A stretch of DNA of 64,000 nt, taken from positions 12,351,001-12,415,000 of the forward strand of contig NC_092573.1 of assembly GCF_037975245.1 (NCBI RefSeq), in the 5' to 3' direction. The notes beneath the pieces are model-generated. The model was not told the origin of the DNA and made no database searches. It was given only the letters and a program-made list of their open reading frames with translations. The stretch is from Apostichopus japonicus (taxonomy: Eukaryota > Echinodermata > Holothuroidea > Aspidochirotida > Stichopodidae). This document shows, piece after piece, positions 22,861-33,659 of the stretch (its first letter is position 1; each line of letters begins with the position of its first letter). The translations under genes were made by a program, and so were the position numbers.

Positions 22861-25800
22861 CACTCTAAAAACTGTTGGGCAAAAGTGGTTGAGCAAACAA
22901 AGCATTGCCCAATATGAGTAAATATTAACCAACAACTGAGTAAAAGAAATTACACAACTGATATGGGTAAACTTTGTTGTGCAAAAATGAAGATGTAGTT
23001 TATTGTTACTTTCTGTTGGGCAAACAAGCTTGATTTGCCCAATGTTGTGCAAAAACCAGCATTTTCGCGCCATTACTATACTGGTACTCTGCGCGATGTG
23101 CCTTCATCAGGAGTAGATCGTATATAGTGAAAGTGTAATAACTTACACAATGGCTGACGAATTTGTTAGCGCTATACTCAAAGAGGTGGGAAATGCCATA
23201 GTTATGTGCTACATTTGAAGGTGAGCGTAAAGAAAAACAATCCTCAGCTTGGTGTGTGCATCGAACACTGCGATCTCTACTTATAGTGGTATCGAATGAT
23301 CGTTCGTTCTCTCGGTGGTACATGTAGGCTATACCAGGCATACGTAAAGGCTTCTAATACTAATTGTATTTCCAGCATAGTTGTATTACGTTAGGCTAGC
23401 TTGTAGTGAAGCGATTGACAGGCGCTACAGGCGCGCCCGCAAGTATGTACTAGGGCTCAATTACTCACATTGTATTAACGTTGCGAACGCCTGTGTAATG
23501 CAGATCCTCGTCAACTTAAGGTAAGCTATGCGTATACAACAGGTCTCTCTAGCCTATATCTTGGCTAGACAAGGTTTCATTGTAGCACATTTGCGTTGTA
23601 AATCATAAATTGTACTCCGTTTTTTCTTTAAGGTTTTATGCGGCAAATGACCACATTAACCCTTATTAGCATAACGTTAGACCTAGCATGTCATAACTTA
23701 GGCCTAATGTTAGACTTACACGTACAGTACGTTGTTCATGCAAGTAGTAGTACGTACATACAGTAGTATAATAATGGACCCTTCGAAGTCCGAACACTTT
23801 AGCACTAAAATGCTCCAGAATTGTATTTGTACACACTTCTTTTAAAATGATACTATCGATGGCAGAAGAAACATTCTCGTTAGAAAAAAAGTCGCTTCAT
23901 AGGTTTCGTCAAATTGATCCTATTGTATAAATATGTGCCATGGTGAAATTATGCATTCGTTAGAGGTGTCCGAACTTCGAGGGTTTTTCGAACTTCTGGC
24001 ATTTAATGAGTTCTAGGCTATAATAATATTAGTTTAGCATAGAACATCAGTGCTCGTAATGTTATAGGCCTATAATGCTGTTTGCATATTTTTCTCTTTC
24101 CTACAGGTAGAACAGGACTTCGAATTATTACAAATACCAATTAACTGCCAACAAATTATACAACAGAGTAGGATATTTGACGATGGACATCTTGTGCTAT
24201 ACAGGCGATCATCCTGAACTGGCCACCTTTTTGCATTTAGAGAAGACATTGGATGCACTGACTGATGGTAAGCCTAATTTAATGTAGTCGTGGCCTGTGA
24301 ATTCATTGCTAGCTTCACTTAGAGCTTATGCCATGACAATATAGTTTCTCTTTCCAGTATATCTGTAAATATGGGTCAATATTTGGATTTACCTTCAAAA
24401 TATGTTTTTGGTGGATTGTTACTTTTTAAAAATCTATCAAAATCAACTGATCTGAATGGACCAAATCAGGTTAATGTCAATGGTGGCTTCAGAACCTTTC
24501 TGCAAACTTTCTCCAATCATTGCACTCAATATGATTAATTGGCTACTTTTTTTTTTTGTAGTCGCTTTCGGTTTTGTGTGTAGTTGAAGTGAGACCCAGC
24601 CCTGTTATAATATTAACTTAATGACATTCACTTGGACATGTATCAGTGTTGTTTGTAGGTTTCACATAGGGTTTGAATAATTCTTTCAAAAAATCTTTGG
24701 ACAATTGTATTCAGATTTCAGTACAACTGTGTCAATGAATGGTTAGCACAATGGGCTTTTTGATTTTTTTCCTTCAAAATCTTATAAAATTTGGCTTGAA
24801 ATTAGTGTGTAGGGTAGGTAATTAAGTCTTCTAATACAAATGTGTAGGTCCCCTATGAGTACACATGCCACATTAACTTTCATGTTGCTGTTATTAATGT
24901 GTATGAGCAACAAGTTGTGGAGCAAATTTAGGGCGGTGTATCCCTTGAATTTTATCCTCAGTCCTTGAAGTTTTATATGGTCAGACTATAGTGTGCCTTA
25001 TTAATGTTTTTGTCGTTTATACCTGCAAGCATTCTCATTTCTTGCCTTAATCTATTTACAGATGAAAAGAAGAACTTAGCTTTCTTTCTGTTGCCATTGC
25101 TTTTTCGAGGACGGGCAAAGAAGAGCGGGTCTACTACGGTGACTAGTTGCCTTCAAGCATTCATAGACAATCAGCCAGTAAGCAAAATCATTAATTATAT
25201 TTTAAGTAAAATTCTTTTGGTGGTACACCTTTTGGTTCATACCAGCTCAGCTGATAGCTTGTTTAACCTTATAAACTTGGTGTGTTGTTGTTTATAGTGA
25301 GCAGAAGAATGCTACTGATTCTGCTAGTGGTCAAAGGTCATTTGAGGTTAACAAGGGCCAAACACTTAAAACCTTGTAAATATGCTAACTTAAAAGGTGA
25401 AAGTTAGATGAATCTCATATGTGATGCATATAGGTTTGCCAAAATGAGTACATGAATCCCATTGATTATAGTAGAGGTAAGAGGTCATTAGAAGCCACCA
25501 GGGCAATTTTTTTAATTAAACTAGTAATGAAATGGGGGAAGGTTAAATAAATTTTATCGTCGGTATGTAAACCTTGGTCATAATAATGAAGTGACCGGTA
25601 CTTGATAGTGCAAGGGAAAGGTCATTTGACATTAATGGGGTGGGCGTTATTATACTTTGAAAACCTTGTCAAGATAAATACGTTGACTTTCTTGACCTGT
25701 TTTTTCTTTTAATTACACTGGTCCACAGTATCATAGCATTGTGCAGAAGTCTTAAAACTCTGTCTATCCACCTGTTTTAGTTACATTTTATTTGCAACTC

Positions 25801-27297
25801 GAGGACTTTATTTTCTTTAATTTGCAGTCGGTGACAAGTGTTAGAGGACTACTGCAAGAAATTATCGAAGGATGAGCGACCACAGCCATTCATTCTGTGC
25901 TTAGGAGAGAGTAAAGGTTCCCCTCAGCATTTGTTAGTGATAATTGAGAGACATCCAATAATGCAGTCCTCACTCCTCAAGGCAGTAGACTATTTGTTTT
26001 AAAGTCAGTATGTGTTGGACATTAACTTCCAAACTCAATGTAAGGGGGTTTGGGAGTTTTTCCATGCTGAGGTATATGAACTTGGTTTTATCAAAAGTCG
26101 TTCACTGACTGCCTTTGTAGCTTTCGTAGCAAACAGAAGTGTTTAAGGGTCAAAGTGTCTTGGAACAAACTTTTCAAGTGGTTTCTCTGTATTAGCCTGA
26201 CATATTTACATTTTAAGGTTGCTTTTGTTTCATATATATTTACATATTAAAGGGAAATAGTAAATGTTTGCCTTGGTGAACTGTACCTACATAAAATCTG
26301 TATTTTTTTTTGTTGGGAGGGGGTGGGGGTGGTAGGGGGTAGATTTGTTATTGATACAGTGAAAGGTTGAGGCAGGGTTGGTTTATCAAACAAACATTCA
26401 ATTTTGTGTGTTTATCAGATCAGGTGCCAGCAATGTCCCTATTATCACTTATAATTGTGATCTTGAAGCTGCTTTTATTTCTAGTATGTAGAATCAATGG
26501 GGGATTTACTTGCATTTGGCTTTTGTTTGAAATTATCAGTGATATTATATTCACTTATTAAGACCAGAGTTGCTTGAAAGAGACCAACATTAAGCTGTAC
26601 ATGATTGTGTGTTGCACCGGTACCTTGTGTAGTTGATGTCAACATACAGGAGGTCTTCTGTGGTCAACACATTTCAAGAACTGAAAATAGTAAACAATGG
26701 CAAAATATGGATAGCTAATATTTTCAGCTTTAATAATGTGATATGTGTTTATCCCCATTGTGAGTTTATGAAATTATTGCTTCGGATCGAAGTCACAGAT
26801 TATTTAACTAGGTAAATGGAGGTCAAGCACTGAATGCTGTGAGAATTCATACTGGAGGAACAATCTGAAGTCGGCAATGACCAGAAAAAATAAAAGTATG
26901 AAAACATTTATTACTTGTTTGTTCTTTATCATTCTCTGTTTAAGTTTTAAAACCTATTAAATAAAGCCAGTTGTATGAAAAATGTTACAATCCAATGTTT
27001 TAGTTAACCAACCACTATTATTTTTCACTAGCTGTTGGGCAAGAATCATTGGGTAAAGAAAAATCCATGGGTAAATGGTTTTACACAACCATTGGGCAAA
27101 TCGGTGAACAACATTGTTGGGTAAAGGCATTGGGTAAAAGGTGTTGGGTATTTATTTAACCGTTTGCTGGGCAAAATCATTAACCAACTTAGTTGGGCAC
27201 TTTTTTGCCCAATATCAACCAGGAGGCATACGGACCCAACGGATGTGTAAATAATTGCCCAGGTTGGGCAATAATTTGCCCAACAATTTTAAGAGTG
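22861..27297 (+). mobile_element. 4.4-kb TIR DNA element with TA target duplication
   Basis: The left end CACTCTAAAAACTGTTGGGCAAA and the right end (inverted) CACTCTTAAAATTGTTGGGCAAA form about 23-bp terminal inverted repeats. TA flanks each side (22859-22860 and 27298-27299). Removing the element and one TA gives ACTATGGG-TA-GGGATCAACC, which recurs intact in the tandem array just to the right (27427-27450), confirming the boundaries. Both ends are packed with subterminal TTGGGCAAA/TTGGGTAAA motifs in both directions. No transposase is visible; the interior carries a broken SAMD3-like gene. It is probably non-autonomous. Confidence 0.88.
24107..26146 (+). pseudogene. Decayed SAMD3-like gene inside the TIR element
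   Basis: Three exon-like blocks are seen: 24107 (or 24116)-24267, 25062-25177 and 25828-26146, each bounded by good AG/GT sites, with consistent phase between the first two. They encode a C-terminal region like the SAMD3-like family (NKLYNRVGYLTMDILCY..., NLAFFLLPLLFRGR, PQPFILCLGES, YVLDINF, VWEFFHAEVYELG). The last block is out of frame with the preceding exon (a TGA at 25832 precedes the conserved frame) and has an in-frame TAA at 26000-26002, so the gene looks broken. An ATG at 23150 (MADEFVSAILKE) may be a remnant first exon. Exact RNA structure is unknown. Confidence 0.65.
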
Positions 27298-27480
27298 TAG
27301 GGATCAACCACACTATGTAACACTACGGGTAAAGGGATCATACATATATGATGTAACATTATGGGTATAGAAACCAACCACACTTTGTAACTCTTTGGGT
27401 AGGGATCAACCACACTATGTTTAGCACTATGGGTAGGGATCAACCACACTATGTAAAAATGGGTAGGGATCAGCCCCATA
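27298..27480. repeat. Degenerate tandem repeat, GGGTAGGGATCAACCACACTATG units
   Basis: About five irregular units containing ATCAACCACACTATG and GGGTA words lie immediately right of the TIR element. One intact unit preserves the uninterrupted target sequence of that element. Confidence 0.75.
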
Positions 27481-27659
27481 TACGTAAAAGTATATATAGG
27501 TAGCGATCACCCAACGAAGCATCTGTTTAATTTATGTGGGCTACAGTCTTCGAACTTCATACATTGCTACTTCCAATCCTGAGTTCCAGGTTTGATCTAT
27601 TATGGCATGGAACGCCAAACAGTCTCATTACATGCGATGAAAATAACGTTTGGCAGCAG

Positions 27660-27815
27660 CAGAACAGCGATGGCGATGACGAGGATGAAGATGACGATGA
27701 TGATACAGATGACGATTGTGTTAAAGATGGCGATGACGATGATGGAAGACACGACGATGAAGGAGATGACGATACATATGACGATGTTGTTAAAGATGGC
27801 GATGTCGGTAACATG
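27660..27815. repeat. Imperfect GATGAC hexanucleotide-rich tract
   Basis: The tract is a simple repeat of GATGAC/GATGAT words. The open frame over it (27534-27869) codes Asp-rich sequence, but the frame has no recognisable domain outside the repeat, so I do not call a gene. Confidence 0.7.
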
Positions 27816-28054
27816 AATGTAAAAAATTGTATATATATATATGCTTTGAGCGTCTTTTTAGTAAGTTAAGCTACTGTTCATTCATACTTAGTAAAGATTC
27901 CTAAATCCTATTGGTCCATTCAGGTCAGCTGACCGTGGTTAATCCTTTGAGTAACGCACGGTAAAATTACTTTAATAAATCTTTGGTTATATGTAACCAA
28001 AAATGTTTTGTTTTATGATTTTTCCCCCACACAAATGGTAGTGTATGAATGAAC

Positions 28055-28220
28055 GGGGTTAATCAACGGTCTAGCGTGCGTTACTCACATGATTAATGCA
28101 CTCCGGGTGTTAATGCTATCGCTGGATGCACTCGGGCTCCGCCCTCGTGCATCGCTTGCATTATCCCCCGATCGTGCATTAATCCTGTGAGTAACGCACG
28201 CTAGACCGTTGATTAACCCC
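28055..28220. mobile_element. Long-hairpin MITE
   Basis: The arms starting GGGGTTAATCAACGGTCTAG and ending with its reverse complement at 28220 are perfect over roughly 38 bp. They continue imperfectly to the centre (GATGCACTCGGGC / GCCCTCGTGCATC), so almost the whole 166 bp folds on itself. A smaller relative (ACCGTGGTTAATCC...GAGTAACGCACGGT) lies at 27932-27962. There is no coding capacity. Confidence 0.85.
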
Positions 28221-28682
28221 TCATTATATTATTATATATACGATATTACGATATGTATATTACGATATTATTTGCTATCGTATTTAATATAGAGGAAGTT
28301 AAATATTTTAAACATCTGTTAGCGGTATTCGTTAAGCAGGTCAAATGAAATATAACAAAATAAAAATTCTTACCTGTCATTGTACAGTCCCTGTAACAGT
28401 AAAAAAGTAGAGTATATGGAACATGGCGTATTATAGTAAGATATTACCATTCAAAATGATTAAACAGTCAAAATGCAGAAAGCTGTTTGTCTTTCATTAC
28501 GGTACAAAATTTGATGAAAATGCACGCATGCGGGTATCTCTAACTCATAATAAAATGTTTTAATCTTTTCTAAATATTCGAAAAAGTTATAATATTTGAT
28601 GAGTATATACTGACTTATGATAGTGTTTAAATAAAATGCAAGAAGGTATCAATAAATAGTATTCACTATTGTTTGCTTAGCG

Positions 28683-28719
28683 ACAGTTGCTGGTGGTGTT
28701 GCTATGCACCAGCAACTGT
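28683..28719. other. 13-bp perfect stem-loop
   Basis: ACAGTTGCTGGTG and CACCAGCAACTGT are perfect complements around an 11-nt loop. No oligo-T or other terminator context is present. Confidence 0.7.
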
Positions 28720-30940
28720 TACGATATGAAATTTTTATTTTAGATTCAAATTATTAAACCACGTGACGATTTGACAAGTACGCATAATATTAATTACACA
28801 ACAACTATAATACAACTTTACACGGAGTCTTTTCTTTACCAATATAGTGTGACTGTATATATGTTTACAACCCCCACCCCAGCCATGTATATTTGAAAAG
28901 TCAACCTTCCGGGGGGGGGGGGTGGGGGATAAATACGGGTGGACGGGACTGTATGGACTTCAATATCGAATTGTGTCTTTTCTGTGCATGATCGAAACTC
29001 CGATTCATCACACCTATCGGAGCAGATGATGGGGAAGGGTTTGGTTGTTGTATTTCCTTCTCCGTCTGTGCGTTTTTTGAAGAAAAAATGATAAGACCGA
29101 TTTCCTGCATTCTAGAGATAAATTCCCAAATCATTATTATAGTATTTGTGTGCGTGCGTGCATGTGTGTGCAGACGTGACATTTGATAACCTCTCTTAAC
29201 ATACAAATCTATGGTAAAGTGATGTTGTTCCTTTCGAATTTTTTTCGAGAAAAATACAAATCTAGGTGTCACGTGATGTTGTATATACATCAATGGATAA
29301 GTTATGGTCATAACATAGGTTCCACCTTCAAATAAAGTATTATTATTAACAAGATAAGATCTGCTATTTCTCTCAGTTTAGGGGATTTTAAACTCCACCG
29401 TAACCGTTAAGAATACAGAGATAATCTTTTGAAAGGCTATAACTTTATGCTTCTATTCATTTCGATGTAAAATTGACCAAATATTCCAATCTCTTTTTTT
29501 ATTTAATCAGGTCACAAAGGCAAAATGGCCATTACAACATAAATTCGGTGGGGTTTTAACTAATATAATTATCTTCCGGTGAGTCGTTTGCGTCCAGCAC
29601 CTATCAGGTGTTATAAGCAGTTACGTACACAGGAGCTGGGAGAATGGTGAGGGCGGGTGTTGGGAGACACCATCAAATAAAGTTGCTCCTGCACCCACTC
29701 TTCTCTATATACTCCTGGAAGGGTGGTATTACCAGGGTCGGGACATACCACCCCCACCACCCGTGAAGTCAGCTTTTCCCTTCCTCTGGCCGGCACTAGC
29801 TCTCTATTTTTGTTTACGCTTCCAATCTGAAAACGTATTTACTTGTCTACTTAACTTCTACTTAATTTCCTATACTAGTCATCTTTTATTATTTATGCTA
29901 TCATGCAGGACTGTTCATGCTAAGTAGGAGCGAAGGAGATTTTCGGACAGGGTGATTGCGAATTGGTTGGTGTATGGGTGCGTGTGCGTGTGTCTTGGAG
30001 GTGGGAGAACATGCTCCACAAAATATTTAGGTGTAGGAACCCTGGGGCAGTGGCTCAGCCAGAATTGTTTAATGAGTGGGTGTGTGTAGGGGGTTGGGGC
30101 TCCTTTACTTCATTGACGGTGACTGATTGGATAGTGTCAGTTTGTCAGTTTGGCCCCAACTTTCATAGTCACATCCTGGTTTTCACAATTCAGACTTAAA
30201 CGAAGGAAATAGGCAACCAGTCAGCGATAAGTCTGCTTAAATTTGTTAGAAAGTACTATAGGCTCACATTAACATGTTTGCACAACCTTCATAAAGAGCA
30301 TGATATATCCTACTTAATGCAATATTTGCAGTTTATTATTGATTGAAAATCATCTTTACCCTTGTGGAAACATGTTCACAAGGTCCTGAATATGGAAGAA
30401 AGCAACTTCATTAAAAAATATGATGTTTTCCATATAGCTATGCTTAATGTCAAGATGTCTCTGGTGCAATGGAATTCATTTTGCACAATAAAACAAGAAG
30501 TCTACAGGGGACTCCAGTAAATTCTGTAGAGTACAGTGATTATAAAATAGTGATCTGTGCACATAAATTGAAATACGTGCTATTTAGTTGATCAACTTCA
30601 GGTTAAAAGAGGATAGGTAGTTCAGAGATACATTTGACATATCTTTCTGTAAATTGACATTGATAAGAACTTATTGTATGAACTTGAAAAAGGAAAGTAT
30701 GCATGTTTATAATTGCATTGTGCATAGTGTTGAGATTCTGTTGATCTCCATAGTCTTGAAAACTTAGAGATATTTGTCCAATATTGTAAATATAGGTTTC
30801 TTAGCTGTCATGAACTTGAAGAATTCTTATATCTCTGGTCATCTAAAAGTGGTTATGCTTGTGGTCCCAGAAAATAAGTTTATTGTAAGTTTACTGTAAT
30901 TTGAAATCTCTGGTAAGATATATGTTGATATGTTTTATTG
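28720..30940. other. Spacer without recognisable genes
   Basis: A G-run near 28911 and purine/pyrimidine-rich stretches at 29640-29790 are the only notable items. No coding region is supported. Confidence 0.4.
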
Positions 30941-30944
30941 ATAT

Positions 30945-31085
30945 TGTTAATGTAGGTGTGCTATTGGTCTTGCAGATGTAGGTGTATTTGTGTGGTCTTG
31001 AGAATGTAGGTGAGTTTGTGTGGTCTTGTTAATGTAGGTGTGTCTCTAGTGGTCCCGGAAATGTAGATAAGTTTTTTACTGGTCC
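30945..31085. repeat. ~30-bp degenerate minisatellite
   Basis: Four to five units of the type TGGTCTTGTTAATGTAGGTG are visible, immediately before the 60-bp array. Confidence 0.65.
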
Positions 31086-31140
31086 CCACTCCTGTGAACC
31101 ACTCGGGACGAAAATGCCGGTCCCCATATACCAGGTGCGT

Positions 31141-32400
31141 ATGTATGTCTGTGTGTGTGTTTGTCAGTGTACAATACATTGTCTTCTAGAGCCGATAACT
31201 CCTGGTGTCTGTGTGAGTGTTTGTCAGTGTATAGTACATTGTCTTCTAGAGCCGATAACTCCTGGTGTCTGTGTGAGTGTTTGTCAGCGTATAGTACATT
31301 GTCTTCTAGAGCCGATAACTCCTGGTGTCTGTGTGAGTGTTTGTCAGTGTATAGTACATTGTCTTCTAGAGCCGATAACTCCTGGTGTCTGTGTGAGTGT
31401 TTGTCAGTGTATAGTACATTGTCTTCTAGAGCCGATAACTCCTGGTGTCTGTGTGAGTGTTTGTCAGTGTATAGTACATTGTCTTATAGAGCCGATAACT
31501 CCTGGTGTCTGTGTGAATGTTTGTCAGTGTATAGTACATTGTCTTCTAGAGCCGATAACTCCTGGTGTCTGTGTGAGTGTTTGTCAGTGTATAGTACATT
31601 GTCTTCTAGAGCCGATAACTCCTGGTGTCTGTGTGAGTGTTTGTCAGTGTATAGTACATTGTCTTCTAGAGCCGATAACTCCTGGTGTCTGTGTGAGTGT
31701 TTGTCAGTGTATAGTACATTGTCTTATAGAGCTGATAACTCCTGGTGTCTGTGTGAATGTTTGTCAGTGTATAGTACATTGTCTTCTAGAGCAGATAACT
31801 CCTGGTGTCTGTGTGAGTGTTTGTCAGTGTATAGTACATTGTCTTCTAGAGCCGATAACTCCTGGTGTCTGTGTGAATGTTTGTCAGTGTATAGTACATT
31901 GTCTTCTAGAGCCGATAACTCCTGGTGTCTGTGTGAGTGTTTGTCAGCGTATAGTACATTGTCTTCTAGAGCCGATAACTCCTGGTGTCTGTGTGAGTGT
32001 TTGTCAGTGTATAGTACATTGTCTTCTAGAGCAGATAACTCCTGGTGTCTGTGTGAGTGTTTGTCAGTGAATAGTCCATTGTCTTCTAGAGCAGATAACT
32101 CCCGGTGTCTGTGTGAGTGTTTGTCAGTGTATGGTACATTGTCTTCTAGAGCCGATAACTCCTGGTGTCTGTGTGATTATTTGTCAGTGTATAGTACATT
32201 GTCTTCTAGAGCAGATAACTCCTGGTGTCTGTGTGAGTGTTTGTCAGTGAATAGTCCATTGTCTTCTAGAGCAGATAACTCCCGGTGTCTGTGTGAGTGT
32301 TTGTCAGTGTATGGTACATTGTCTTCTAGAGCCGATAACTCCTGGTGTCTGTGTGAATATTTGTCAGTGTATAGTACATTGTCTTCTAGAGCAGATAACT
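31141..32400. repeat. 60-bp minisatellite, 21 units
   Basis: The unit runs from CCTGGTGTCTGTGTGAGTG to GCCGATAACT and repeats with period exactly 60. Variants show higher-order structure. A CTTATAGA variant followed by GTGAATG recurs 240 bp apart (31484 and 31724). The last six units form two copies of a 180-bp trimer (32041-32220 and 32221-32400), marked by GAATAGTCC and CCCGGTGTC variants. Two plus-strand frames stay open because the period is a multiple of three. Confidence 0.97.
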
Positions 32401-32955
32401 CAGAAATTATATGGTATAATTTTATACTTGTTATACATGGATACATCTTAATGTGTAAAAGTACCCTGTTGTTTTTCAAACAAGTCATAGGTCATTTCAG
32501 GACAGTTGAGGTCCCAAGGCAAAGTCAAATGTATAAAGCTTGGGTGAACTTTGTACTGGATGTTTAGATCCACCATTATAGTCAGTACAAGAAAACTATT
32601 GTTTTCTCTGAAGGTCAAAGGTGAGCAGTACGTGGTCAAAGTCTGAAAGCCTTGAGTAAACAAGATTACCTCCAAAAGTAAACCCTTGGATAAGCTGATT
32701 GCTTGATATGGCAGTCTGTGTCGATGTGAGAAATGTCGTCTCCAACGACGGTCAACGCTTGACATTGTCCATCTTGTGTGCAATGTATATTAAATGATCA
32801 TTTTTATAACATTTATTAAGGAACCACTAAAGTCTGCTTGTCGTGTGGTGTGTCGTAGATTGTCAGGCTTTGAGAAAATAAGTTTACTTTGTCTGAAAGT
32901 TTGAATCCCTTGAAAAGAAATGTCAACACTTCTCTACAACACTTTTACAGTGCCT

Positions 32956-33197
32956 ATAGGCGAGTGTTAGCTCAGTGGTTAACGCCGGTGCCTTCCAATC
33001 ATAAGGTCCCCGGTTCAATTAAGTCACTCCAAGACTAATGTATGTCGTCCAGTTACAGAGTTGTTGACAATTGACAATTCATTATCATGGACGTTAAAGA
33101 TGTATCTAAGAGACAGATTTCGGTCAGCTTCCGGCTTTGATAAGCCAATGAGGTTTCTTCGCGAGTTCCTGCTTGCAGGAGGATTTTAAAACATATA
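32956..33197 (+). mobile_element. tRNA-derived SINE, family 1, copy 1
   Basis: The 5' part has an A box (TTAGCTCAGTGGTTAACGC) and a weakened B box (GGTTCAATTAA), as in a tRNA. The body (TCGGTCAGCTTCCGG...GCGAGTTCCTGCTTGCAGG) matches the reverse complement of 44228-44457. The 3' end runs into an ACATATATAC tail. Confidence 0.85.
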
Positions 33198-33431
33198 TAC
33201 TTTTTTACACAAGGAGGTAGAGACTTGTAAATGACTCATTTTTGTGTCAGTAGCAGTATTTAGACAAAAAGCTAAGTCTTAGAAGTAAGCTTGACCTTTC
33301 TAACAACGGAATAACAAATTTCTGAAATATTAAGTGAATAGTGATCATATAGACTGAAGATATTTGTAATCTGTTGTAATTTTAAAATCTATCCATCAGT
33401 CGCATATTCTTGACGACTTTATAACCCACAG

Positions 33432-33596
33432 CAAAGCGGTCAAAGTACGCCTGATGCGGCGTCTCTCACGACTCCAGAGAACCGAGCATTAATTAGACGC
33501 ATGCTGATAAAGTGTTCTGATGTAGCAAACCCAACACGGCCTGTTGACCTATGTGTGGCCTGGGCGAACAGGATATCACAGGAGTACTTTAACCAG
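33432..33596 (+). CDS. Single exon of a PDE8-type cyclic nucleotide phosphodiesterase
   Basis: The exon is bounded by CCACAG upstream and GTGAGT downstream and is phase 0 at both ends (55 codons). It encodes [20 protein letters not shown] followed by [20 protein letters not shown]. This aligns with the conserved HD-domain segment of class I phosphodiesterases, closest by eye to PDE8 (typical wording RRMxIKCADVSNPCRP...RISEEYF). The Asp of CSDVANP corresponds to the metal-binding Asp. PDE8 hydrolyses cAMP in the cytosol. No other PDE exon was found in the window, so neighbouring exons must lie far away in large introns, or this is an isolated exon copy. The splice donor and the last exon bases are duplicated just downstream. 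Confidence 0.82.
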
Positions 33597-33656
33597 GTGA
33601 GTTTAGTAAAGCATGATGCAAATAGGATATCACAGAAGTACTTTAACCAGGTGAGT
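33597..33656 (+). other. Tandem duplication of the PDE8 exon end and 5' splice site
   Basis: A block of about 54 bp is repeated in tandem. AGGATATCACAGAAGTACTT, AACCAG and GTGAGT recur, with the second donor at 33651. The extra 54 nt are open in frame, so use of the second donor would add 18 codons ending RISQKYFNQ. Confidence 0.85.
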
Positions 33657-33659
33657 TAA

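Noticed and set aside
27534-27869. Asp-rich 111-codon ORF as an acidic protein
   Set aside because: It is explained by a GATGAC simple repeat, with no conserved sequence outside it.
31141-32400. CRISPR-like repeat array
   Set aside because: Units are contiguous with no unique spacers, and the genome is eukaryotic.
31155-32567. 470-codon Cys-rich ORF
   Set aside because: The 60-bp minisatellite period is a multiple of three, so frames without a stop stay open; no start context, domain or splice signals support a gene.
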